From Brachycybe producta (Eukaryota > Arthropoda > Diplopoda > Playtdesmida > Andrognathidae), in contig JAUPFP010000040.1 of the NCBI GenBank assembly GCA_036925085.1, forward strand, positions 1,259,884 to 1,323,883: a DNA stretch of 64,000 bases. The letters run 5' to 3'. Shown piece after piece: positions 47,813-60,500 of this stretch (its first letter is position 1; every line of letters begins with the position of its first letter). A model generated the notes under the pieces. The model searched no databases and was not told the origin of the DNA. It saw only the letters and a list, made by a program, of their open reading frames with translations. Both the position numbers and the translations under genes were made by a program.

Positions 47813-48199
47813 ATTCGCCACCTCCAATTTCTTCCGCTACACTAAGAAGGAATTGAAAGTGTGTTAAAAACTAGAAGGGTTGCTTAATCACTTAATAGTA
47901 TTTTCATTAAAAAATAAACTTTTTATATCTGCTTAAAGTTGGACCACTTTGAAACTTACATAAAAAGTTTATTTTGAAAGGTATTAACACGAAAATACCC
48001 ATAAGTGATTGAGCTACCCTTCTAGTTTATAAAACAAATTTAAGTTTCTCTTCATTTTGCGCCTAAAAGACAGAAAACAATCAGTTTGATGGGAATTTTC
48101 AGTTTAAAATCAGTTCAGTTTTTTTTTTCCAATATGGCTACCAATAACCTCAGGTGGTCCTTTCGACGTAAAATAACATTCAATTCGAATAAAAATCTG

Positions 48200-48205
48200 T
48201 TTATT
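48200..48205 (-). terminator. candidate poly(A) signal of the PHKA gene
   Basis: AATAAA on the minus strand about 131 nt past the PHKA stop codon. No transcript evidence is available. Confidence 0.4.
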
Positions 48206-48336
48206 ATTATTATAATTGCCAACAATTAGCTGAAGTCAAAAAAACAAAATTATTTTTCTAACACAACAAATAAACTCATAATTAATAAAACAATCCGTAT
48301 AAAAAAAAAATATAACAAAAAAAAAGGGGTCGTAAC

Positions 48337-48543
48337 TTAACTAATGGCACAATCGATCTCTCCAGATTTCGGAACGCAGTCGAGAAGACAAGCTGCGGCT
48401 CTAATCTGATACGTCATACTTCCGTAACATCCGCTCGGAGCGCTGTCATAAAAGTGCTGACAGATTCCGCAGGCAGCGTTACAAGAACCGCGAGGTCCCA
48501 CCAAAGGAACGCAACACAGCGTTGCGTCTCCTTTTATATTACG
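48337..48543 (-). CDS. PHKA: PHKA last exon with CaaX box
   Basis: 68 residues and stop. After a Cys-rich insert (eight cysteines in the first 30 or so residues, e.g. [20 protein letters not shown]) come the conserved [14 protein letters not shown] block and the terminus EIDCAIS. CAIS fits a CaaX prenylation box. Mammalian alpha subunits end in a CaaX-type sequence and are known to be farnesylated. Confidence 0.9.
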   Translation of the reverse strand, partial: RNIKGDATLCCVPLVGPRGSCNAACGICQHFYDSAPSGCYGSMTYQIRAAACLLDCVPKSGEIDCAIS

Positions 48544-51500
48544 CTTTAAAAGAAAGATAATAAGATACAAAAAAAAATCATGATTAATGATTGAAACAAT
48601 AGGTTTTTAATTACTAAATCAACTAATAGATGAGGCTAGGTGTCTGAAAGTGGCCACGCCCATAATGTTGTACAGAAAAACAAACATTTCAAGGCGCGAA
48701 TCTACCATAATAAGTATGTAGCTTCGTAAAAGCAACTTTTAAACGAAATCGAGAGTGTTTTCGAAACTTGACAAATAAATGAATTGTGTGGTTACTTTTT
48801 TTTGACGACCTGTTCTGAAATAACTGTTTGAAAACAATTTTAAAATGCCGATTTTTCGAATTCGAATGTTATCGGCGTCTTAAAACTGTCATAAGCAAAT
48901 TATCTCCGTACAGATTGTCATTAAAAAGCAACCACCTGGTTAATTTATTCATTTATTTTCGAAAACACTTTGAATTTTATCTAAAAGACCTTTTTAAGTA
49001 GCTCCATACTTGCATTGGTCGATGTGCGTGGTCACGCTCTGACACGTTGTGATGGTAATGCCATCCTAGGACCAAAATTTATAACTAAAAACTTCCGGTC
49101 TAACCTTAAATCTAAAAAGAAAACGACTAATTTTCAAACCTGATCCTCTAAAAAGATCTCGTTAGCTTGATGAACGATGTCTTCAACAGCTATGACGCTT
49201 CCAGTATGTTTGACGACGTCGTATTCGATCAGGAGAGTCAGGACCATGATAGCTTCGACGACCAGCTGTCGGTATTCCGGTTGTGGAATCGTATTCAACA
49301 CGGTTTCCATCTGTAAAGCGAACTTGAGTTCACCAGGAGTCATCTGTATAAAAACAATAAAAGACAAAGTTGCCATTAAAGGTTTAGATTATTTTAAGTG
49401 AAAAAACGGTTATTCTTTCGATTAGGAGCTACTGTCTCCAAGATAAGACTGTGAAATTGTTACGAATCATACGAATATACGCATACTCATACGATTCTCG
49501 TATGAATCCATCTTGCATAACGACGAAGGTTGGCATGAAGGCTAGCAATGCTTCTAGTTAATGTGTTTAGAGTATGAAAATCTAGTCTCTGGCACGAAGT
49601 ACCAGCACACTCGGTATTTTAAAAAGCTACATCGCAAAATTACTTCGAAAAATCTCCACAAAAAGCGCTAGCATCGTTTTTCTATTCACAACATAGATCC
49701 AATGTTAAAGAAAAAACGTTAATTTTTAAAATCCACAGTCGAGGTGACAATATGTTTTATTTTTCATATTTAAAGTTGTCCAATTTTGATGGTTCAAAGT
49801 GCAAAGTGCATCTTAAATATATGTTTATCTAGTGATAGAATGACAAAAAATTGGAAAGTGTGCGTCTATTTTTAAAAAAATATTTCAAAATCGCGAATTT
49901 TTAATTCTATGTTAAACTCCATTGACTCCAAAAAACACAACCATAAATGTTCATAAAAATACCTAAAACAATTTTTAAAAAATCTATAAAGTAAACTACA
50001 TTGAAGCAAACAGAATGCTGCACGTGCTGATTTTTTTGTTTTTTAAATTATTTTTACGTATTTTTATGAGCATTTTATTGGATTTTTTTTTGCTTACGAG
50101 CGTGTACTCAATGGAGTTTAAAATAGCGATTGCGATTTTGAAATAGTTTTTAAAATAGAAGCACACTTTCCAATTTTTTTGACGATCTATCACTAGATGA
50201 ACATATATTTAAAATGTATATTGCACTTTGAACCATCAAAATTGGACAACTTTAAATATGAAAAAATAAACATAATGCCGCCTCGAACGTGTATTTTAAA
50301 AATTAACATTTTTTCTTTAACATTGGGTCTATGTGTTCAATAGAAAAATGATGCTTAGCGCTCTTTGCGGAGATATTCCAAAGTAATTTTGCGATGTAGC
50401 CTTTTAATATGATCTCCTAATAGCAAGCCTCCACCTCCAACACTGGTTGTCGCTCGTACAACACAAGTACAAACTTCTAGTTAGAACTTGTTATTGCCAT
50501 ATGTTTACGGCCGTTCTTTCATGATAGCTTTCCTCCTAAATTTGTAATTCAAACCATGCACCGATAAGAGAGAGGCTCTAATAGCTAGCCTCCACCTCTA
50601 ACATGCGAGATAGGTACATTCGTACAAGATGAGACGGGGAAAGATAAAAGCTTACAAACAGAGATACAAACTTCCGAGTCGCTCGAAAAAGTAACAAACT
50701 TTCAAATTCTTGTCAAAATTTCTTTTCAAATAAAGAATAACCAAAAAATCCCTATCAAATCAAATACAAAAATGGACCTCTTGTGTCAACGTATGCGGTA
50801 TAATCTTTCCAGCAATCTGGAGTCCGTAAGACTGCAAAAAATAAAACATACTTTAAAATTAAGAAATTCCCTCGTAATAACACCACCTTAACAAACAAAC
50901 AAATCAATGGTTTCACACCTTTTCCAAAAGACGCCATACTTTGGGATAGAATCCCAGTGGAACTCTGTTTAATGCTCCATCAAGTTTACGCCGTCGTAAC
51001 CAGTGACCTTGTTTTGCTATCTCTTGGTTCGTTTCGTTTACAAAACCCTCCTTCGACATTGTTGCTCCGAAGCTAAATTGACTTTTCTGTTAAAAAAGGT
51101 GATTTAAAGTCTGTTAGAAACTAGAATAGTCGAATGAACAAGAGCGCGATTTTTACAAATAACATCTTTACAGTAATCATTTTTACGCCAATTTGAAAGT
51201 TACGGCTATCAATTTCAAATTTAAAAAAAATATACCACATTTAAGAACTTTGTGAAAAGTGCCATAGTGCCTAAGAGCAACCGCGATTCGCAACAGAGAC
51301 TGCAGTCTTTCGCGACCTGGCAGGTCGTTGTTGTGCGACTCGCAATTGCAGTCGGGGGTCAACTTGCCAGTTGTTCAAACCGGTTTTTGTGTTTTGGCAA
51401 ATATTTATATTGAGTGTTATTTAAAAAAAAAACTCAGCACAAAGAACCTTCTACCACCATGCAGTCATAGTGGTAGAAGGCAGTCATTATTTCATATATT

Positions 51501-54500
51501 ATTATTTCATTTATTTGTATCTTCTCAATGAATAACATAGGATTCTTATATGAAGGATTCGAGATTCGGGAGATTCGAGAACCTTTTAGGATTCGTATTC
51601 GAGAAAATTTAGGATTCGTCCCACCTCTACAATAAAACAACAAGTACAAACCAATAACGTCATAAGGCACACATACATTCATTTTGTGTAATTTTCAAGA
51701 AAAATATCATGCAAATGCGAAGAATAAGACAAGTTTGTTAAACAAAGAACCAACAGAATTTTCACTTATACAAATCTAAAAAAAATTAATAAAAAAGGGG
51801 TGAAATTGTAGTTATTTTGGTTCAGAGTTTGAAAAAAAAAACTGCTTGAGATAACTTAGAAATATTTTCAGTATTATTCAATATGTTTAACTAGGAATGA
51901 GCCATTCGAATCCTCGAATCCCGTGAATCTTGAAAAATATTCGAGATTCGAAAACTCAAATCTTCGTGCTTTTTTCGTCTTTCGAATACTAACCTTAAAA
52001 AACTGTTAAAAACTTTGGTAAAATCAGTTTTAACTCCATTGACGTCCAATAGAAGCTTTCACTAACCAAAAAACCGACGATTGTTTGCAATTTCGGTTGT
52101 ACCCAGATCACCAATGGATCACCTTGTGGCGACCCTGAGTGCCACACTCGGTTTTTTATTATTAATAATTTAATATTTAATATTATTTCATTTATTTGTA
52201 TCTTCTTAATGAATAATATAGGATTCTTATGGTAAGGATTCGAGAGATTCGGAAGATTCGAATGATTCGAGAACTTTTTAGGATTCGGATTCGAGAAAAT
52301 TTAGGATTCGGATTCGTCCCACCTCTAGTTTTAACTATTGGAATATGCTGATTGATGTACAGCACACGTTACAAAAAAACCACCAAAAGCTAAAGGAAAT
52401 ACCATGGAAACAACATACATGGAACAAATACAAATTCACATAAGAGAGACACACCTTTGTCTGTGGAACTGTCTTTTTCTGCATCCGTTAATACACAAAA
52501 AAAAACATACAAAACAAATGAATAAAAAGTTAGAAACAGAAGAAAGGGAAACACAAAACATAAAAACACTGATTAGTTGAGCTGCAAACAAATTATTCAT
52601 TAAAAAAGTACAACACGTCGTTCGAACCAACAGAAAAGACACTGAGATCGCATAATAGCCAAATACCTTACTGACTTTGCTCGATTTACAACTGACGACA
52701 GAAAGTGTTCCACTTCGAGCTGTTAATCGAAAAAAAAAATTTAAAAGATTAGTTCGGGTAAAAACCAACATCCGAGATAAAAGTTTGGCTATTCTTTCTA
52801 TTAGCAGCCGCTTAGCCTCTATATACATAGCTGTTCGCTATGCTTTGTAATACAAGAGTCAATTAGAATTCGGTTAAGTACGCACCACTACGAACTCCGA
52901 ACTCTTTGCCGCTCAAAAGATGGTGCAAAAGATTCTTCATCTCGAAAGGACTTAGATTTAAGAGATGATCGGATGCGACACCGCCTGAAATGAGAAAATA
53001 TTTTGATAAGTTGCTCCCCCTTCCCTTTTTTTTTTTTTTTGTACGTAAGCAACATTTACCGAGACACTGCAGCGAATGAGCAAGTTCGGAAGCCATTACT
53101 TGAATGATTAATCCGACTCGAAGGCGAAGCATCTCTTCGAACAGATGCGGTTCGGTTCGAATGAACATTGCTAAATAAACGATCAGTTCCTAAGAAATGT
53201 GAAGAAAAAACCCAATCAATTCATTGAAATCTTTTCATTTCAATTTCAATGATTAAAGCTATTTAAAGGCGTTCATAGATGAGCGATTTTTAGTTGATCG
53301 AGTTGGTTTGTAACAAGTGGTCGAAAACAACGACCGATAGCTTTTTTTTAGGACCACTTGAATGACTGGCCATCGACTCGATTAGTCAGTTTGGGTGACC
53401 TGTCAACTACTTTTTTGCAATTCAACTCAACTACTAAAAGTTGCTAGTCTGTGAACGCAGATTATTTGTATGAGATTCATACTCTTCATTAAACTTCAAA
53501 AACATTTCGAGCACATCACATACTTGCGTGAGCATAGCAGTGCTCTCGTCATCGCCGTAAGCGGCATGAATCAGAGAACGCAATTCAGTGACGGGAAGAG
53601 GACGCGTGATCGTCTTTTCGTTGTACGGAGGCAATCCGACAGTAATCTGTTTCTGTCTTACAAGAAGGTCCGTTACGGCCTTTGTTTCCGAACAAACAAA
53701 AAAAAAGCATTTCATCAACAAAATAAAAATTATATTTTAGTGGTCCATACTTTGGCTAAGTCGGCCACTTTCTTTCCCAAAATTCCCGCAATGTGTCGTA
53801 CAAGAGCCCAGTTCTTCTGTTGGCACGCTTTATCATAAAGGGTCTTCAAAAGATCCTTTACTGTAACTTTTGTCGAACCAGTTCCCATTCCAGTGTTCCA
53901 TTCCAACCCACTTTAACCATAGCAACAATGTAATATGTTAATTTGAGACACAGATTCAACGATAGACGATTAATGTTACAACAAACCGGCTGACGACAAA
54001 GTACTGCAGAATATCTCCATGTTCTTCGAGGCTGTCCGAGTCTCGCAAAATCGTCAAGAGTTCTTCGATGTCCACGTTTGCGTATTGAGCACTTTGTATT
54101 CTGAAAAATTTTCATTGAAGATTGAATCGTTTATGTGGTTGAATACGAAACGCCTCTCAAGCTCTAACTTATTCTGTCTTTATATAGAAAATCAAGAGAA
54201 ACGTGAAAGTGTTTTAGAAACTAGAAGGGTAGCTCAATCACTTAAGGACATCATCATGTTGATATCTTTCAAAGTTAGCTTTTTACTAGAGTTCAAAAAA
54301 GTGACCCAACTTTAAGTAGACGATGTTTTTTTTAATATTTATCTATAAAAAGTTTATTTTGAAAGATATCAACATGAAAACAGCCTCAAGTGATTGAGCT
54401 ACCATTCTAGTTTCTAAAACACTTTCCAGTTTCTCTGAAGATTTTACAAGTTTAAACTCTACTCGAACTCCTAATTATTCTGTGTTTCAAAGTGTGAAAT

Positions 54501-57500
54501 CAAAAAATACATCTTCACGTTGATATCTTTCAAAATAAACCTTTTATAAACAAAAATTTTAAAAAACAAACATCGTCTGCTTAAAAAAAATGGGTCCCTT
54601 TTAAACTGACGTAACAAAAAAAAAAAGCTCATTTTGAAAGATATTAACGTAAATATAGCCGTAAGTGGTTGAGCTACCCTTCTAGTTTATAAAACACTTT
54701 CCATTTTATCTTAATTTTACTCCCGAAAGACTGCTTGTAGTTTAAAACCGACTTAATTGTTTTTGTCGTATTTCTGCACCATAAAAGCTAAACGATTCCC
54801 ATATATTAAGGCATTAAAAATTGCTGAGAATGACCTTAGTTGACCTCTTGGAACCCAATCGTCATCCGTTCCATCTCCTGCCTCCGGTGATGGCGATCGT
54901 GTTCTAACCTCAGGAGGTGATGTGTAGCCGTAGCCACCTGGAGGAGAAAGAACATCAGGAATCGCAGCTAAATTCGAGCTGATACGTCTCGAATGTCCAA
55001 TGTGCTTAGAAAGCTCTGGAAAAACAACACCAAAAGCAAAGAAAAGCGTTCAGAAGTCAACTAAATAAAAGAAAAAATGGCAATCAAATAAAACCTTCAT
55101 CGTTCAGAAGAATCGTTCGGCTTCTCTTGATCATTCCGGCTACGGACATTTTACGTCTCATCTTTGGCTGGTTTTTCTGACGAGCGCTCCATTCCGAAAG
55201 ACCACGGCTTCCGAGGCGCATTCGTGAATGAGATGAAAGCGACTTATTCAGTTCCTTTTCTAAGTATTCCTGAACGTGAGTGTGTAAAGCTAAATGAGAG
55301 AAGAAGTTTCGTTGTAAAATAGACCACATACAGTAAGTATATATATCGAAGGCTCTTAACTCACTGTCGGGACAACCGTCTTCTTGGTTTCCAAGAAAAC
55401 TCAAGTTTGTGATACAAGATGTGTTCAGAAAATCGTTCAATCTTCCTAAAGCAACTCTAAGTCGACGAGAAAACAAATTAAATTACGGCTTACAGCTTTT
55501 TTGTAGATTATATTTGTTTTAAGAGCATAGAAACACTCCAGCAAGTGAAATTTGATGTGCCCATAAAAACACGGACTCGATTCCAGCCACCTTAAGGCAC
55601 TGATAAACCAAAATTAGATGTTCCCAAACTGTTCAAGAGCAGCTTACTAGCATAACGTCAACACACAAAAAAAAAACAAGCGTGTTCGCGATCACATGGC
55701 GAACAGCTCTCGAGATAGTTTGTTAGTTCGTCAAGAGTTCGCGTTTTATTAAAGACGTCATCAAACGATGGCGATGTAATAACTGTAATAATTATCAACT
55801 GGCGCGACAAGCTCGCTCACGTCTAAACCGGGTTTTCTTTTAGGGCAGATGTTCGAGAATGAACCCTTTTATGTACAGCCTCAAGAACAAACTCTGTACC
55901 AGTTCGCGAGTCCTCGTCTCAAACGGGTTCGATTTCTGTTCACGAACAGGTCCTGGACGGTTTGCGAGCTTGGTTTATCCGCGCCTTTAAGTTGATTTTT
56001 TTTAAAGACAATTCAGGTTGCAATTGCTTCTTGAATTATGTGTCTTTTGATTGCAATATTCAAAGGTTTTTTTTTTATTTTATACAATTTTAAATTATGC
56101 TAATTTGCTCGACCCATGTTAAAGGCTATTTATTGACCTCAAAAAGCTCCATTTTGCTAACTACCTTTAAGAAAAATTGCGTGTACCGGGTATTCCTTAA
56201 AATGCTTTTTGCAGAGCTGTAATTAGCTAATTTTGCACCCGAGACAAAGAATAAAACTGGCGCACCCTTTGTATTAGCACTCTAGTTATTTTCTACAACT
56301 ATTTCTGCACCCCTGAACATCGCATCCAAAACAAAAAACTCGCGCCACCTTAGGATATCATCCCGGCTCGGACTGAGCCGCAGAAAAATGACGAAATTCC
56401 CAGTGCACCTCCTCAAAAAAAAATCTAAACCATACTTAAAAAAAACTGGCGCCTCTTTATTATTATCGCTTGTTACTTTGTGCCCCTATTTCAGCGCCCT
56501 GAGCTTTGCGCCTAAGGCTCACTCGCCTCGCCCTAGTTATGGCGCTGGTTCTTCAGAGAATACAATAATTTCACGACGTTTCAAATCGCCGTTCAATTGC
56601 TAGTTATTTAAGCAACTTTGGAAGTGCAAAATTGACTGCAACTCATGGCGCAAGAAATGCTGGAGTGCTTCTAAGTTCACAGTGGAAGGCGACGAACCGA
56701 GTGCCACCGATGTAACCGCTCTTAAGCTTCTTCATCGTAGATATTACGGCCGTCGGAATCTTACCCTCATCTGTGAAAGGCAACAAACAAAATAAAATGT
56801 AATGGTATTTAAAACACATTCAATTTCAGCACGAGAAAATAATATTTTCATGAATAACTGAGTTAGTCGCGTGTTACTTTGTGGCGAAATGCGATTGGTA
56901 GTTAAAGTTAAATTGAAAAGCAGTGACTGCAAACTATGCAAATAAACGGAAACGATGAAAATAGTTTTGCGCTTTAATAAATTATTTAAGAGTATTTTCA
57001 TGTTTGATTTGTTTAAAAAAAATAACCTTTTCAAATTAGAAACTTCCCTTCAAGTTGGGTCTTTGAAAAAAATCTTAATAAATAAATAAATAATAGAAAT
57101 TACCCTTCTAATTTCTAAAAAAAAACCAACAGGGTCGGGATAAAAAGTTGAACGAATGAACGGATGAACATTGGGGGTAACTCTAAAACCCGACACAGAA
57201 TGAATGCATATGAAATTGAATGAACACTATATTACTGTGGATGAACAGCAATTTTAAAAAGATGAACAGAGAGAAATAAAAGGATGAACAAAGATAAATA
57301 AAAAGATTAACATACTTTAGAAGGATGAACATAGTTTTAAGGGGGATGAACATGGTTTCAAGGGGGATGAACATGGTTTCAAGGGGGATGAACATGGTTT
57401 TAAGGGGGGATGAACATGGTTTTAAGGGGGGATGAACATGGTTTTAAGGGGGATGAACATACTTTTAAGGGGGATGAACATGGTTTTATGGGAGATCAAC

Positions 57501-60500
57501 CATTTTCATCACCATAAAACCATGTTCATCCCAATAAAACCATGTTCATCCACCTTGAAACCATGTTCATTCTCCTTAAAACCATGTTCATTTAAAGTTT
57601 GTGTTCAACAATATTAATATAGTGTTCATCCTTTTATCCCTCTATGTCCATCATTTTAAAATTTGTGTTCATCCAATTCTATGTGCTTCCTGTGTCGGGT
57701 TTTAGAGTTACGTTCATCCGTTCAACTTTAAAAAGATGAACGGATGAACGTAATCCTGACCCTGATTATTTCGAAAAATCTCCTCAAGGACCACTATAGC
57801 ATAGTTTTTTTATATTGACGTGATTTTGACATTTTTAATTGCCCTTCTATAGAGGCAGTGAGTGGTAATTAAGGAAAAAAGGAGGGTTTCCCCCCCCTCC
57901 CCCCCCCCCCCACACACACACACATTTCCTTTTTTAACTCTTTATTTTTTAGTGGCAGTAAATTACTTTTCTCTTAATTTTCAAATTTCAGGTATTAATT
58001 TACGTTAAATTAAACATAAAACTCCCTGTTAATGCTAAGGTAATATAAAGTAAATCACAGTGAAGCCAACACATCGGTGCACGTACTGATTTTTTTCTGT
58101 TTTTTCTAAACCTTGTTTTCGCCAAATTTATGAATATTTTAATGGATGTGTTTTTCTTACTCAACATAAGAGTTTAACATAAGAGTTTAAAATTCCCGAT
58201 TTTGAAATATTTTTTTTAAAAATAGTAGTACGCTTTCAAATTTAATGAAAAGCTATCACTGGGTGAACATATATATAAGACGCATATTGCACTTTGAACC
58301 ATCAAAATTGGACAACTGTAAAAAAAAATTTGAATCAAAAACCGAGACTTCCATTTTAAAAATTAATTTTTTTTTCTTTAACATTGGGTCTATGGGTTCA
58401 ATATAAAAACGATACTAGCGAACATTGTGGAGATTATTCGACGTAATTTTGGGCTATAGCCCGTTAAGATGTTTTCAAAATACAGAATAGAGTTTTAGTG
58501 ACTTTTTTTAAGTAAAAAAAAAAAGTCAATTCAAAAACAATTTCACTCTGAACTCTTTGTTTAGAGCTGTGGACAACATCCTAAACAAGAGGCTGATTGA
58601 AACCATTATCCAAACACATTGGTGCTAATGTGTTTCAAAGGCCCATGAACCTTTCAATTGTGAACCTATTGGGCTATTACGTGTTGGAAAACCCTGGAGT
58701 TAAAACATAACACAATTAGAAATGCGTTGGTGATTAGTGCGAGAATAGACACAAACTGCCATAAAAGTACGAGCACAAAAAAGCAAATGTGCAAATGAGT
58801 GTTTCTCAGGGCCGACAAAGAAAAAAATAGCTTAAGACTATAGCACACACTTGGATACAAAGTCGCGCGACTCTTAGTATCTGACCTTGTCTAGTGGATG
58901 ACTGTCGAAGTACAGTCGCTAGACTGTCTAGAGACAATGTTCCGCAGTCTAGAGACAACATTCCCGTGTCTTTCGCATCCCACCCGAAATGGGCAACATT
59001 TTGACGTGTGGACGTGTTGCGAGATAAGGAACTCGTCACACCAGCCACTCAAACACACACCCTTTTTTCGCGATCAAATGAAGGTTATATACAGTAATAT
59101 GCAAATATAAAGTTTTGATTCATTGGCTCCTTCCTCACATTTGATTTTAAATTAACGTGTGGATGAGTGATGATGTGTAGATACAATGTCTCGCAACAAT
59201 ATCTCGACACTCCCATACATTGCCGCGTGACTTTGTGTCCAAGTGTGTACTAGGCTTTAGAAACTCAGAACCCTAGGTCAATAAAGGTTTCCAAACTGCC
59301 AGGTCTGTCTAACAAGTTAATTGAGGTCCTAATATAATTTTGTAAAAAACAAAAAAACAAATTTATCTCAAACTCAAAACTTGTTTGAAAATAGAAACGT
59401 AAAGAAATTCATTAAGGTGGTTTTGTAAGGTGTAAACGATCCCTTGAACTCTGGTTATTCTGTCCTTCAGCAGAAAAATTTACAAAAACGTAAAACTGTT
59501 TTAGAAACTAAAAAAATTAAGAAACGAGCTAGCTTTTTTTTTCGTGCTAAAAACAGTAAAAGTAAACTTTTTATTGCCTTTCGAAAGGTGGACATTGTTA
59601 AAGATAGTCGATAGATTTTCCTTTAGAAACTAGAAAATTCGTGAAACGTAGGGTCATAATCTTAATGATTGTTAAGTCAAAGATAATGCTAAACTCGTAA
59701 ATTTTCATATTATTAATGGAATTAGTAGATGCTAAACGAGGCGTCAACTCATGCTCGACACAAAGCTAGACATTTGCTTTGAATTTTATTAAAAAATACA
59801 AAAGATGATTTGTGCCACTTCTAAGTTTAAACACTTGTCTAGCTGAGCTAAGCCAGTGGCTAGGCCCTTAGCACCGTCATGGCAAATTTACAGGATTAAC
59901 AGGACTACATTTTATTATATTTATGTCTGTCCACCAGACGGTACATGTTGACGTTTGTGGCACCGAATTCCCACTGTAGAGACGGCATTCGGACGGTGTG
60001 CCACGTATGCAGTGAGACACGTAACAACCTGTCTATGTGCCCACGAGCTGGCAAACTGACCATTTTTCTACGTCATCGCTACTTTTTTTTTTACAAAAAC
60101 AATATAAAGCAATAATATTATATGCATCTTCCGTATCCATTCTCGAAATGTTGGAGGTATGCAACGACAAAACGTCTCTTTTTTCCTACATGCCGGCGGA
60201 TTGACCGTTCCGGCGAAAATTCTTGCCATGGACAACCGGCATAACTTTTTTTTCATGTTGATGTTTTTAAAAATGAACTTTTTATAGCGTTTTGAAAAAT
60301 TAAAAAGTTTACATTTCAAATTACTAAAATTAAAAAACGTAGCTCTTTTTTTGAATTTTCTAGTTTCTAAAGCACATCTCTCGACCACTTAAAACTCATT
60401 CATTTACTTTGCTTCGTGTTTTAAACAGCTTTGAACTGCGTTTTGAGTTTTAGCCATACATAAGGTGGAATTCAGTAGAGGCGATCGCGACCTTGCAACC

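Noticed and set aside
60068-60388. 106-codon minus-strand frame as an extra PHKA exon
   Set aside because: No match to the family. The alternative exons join directly to 56770 in the expected phase.
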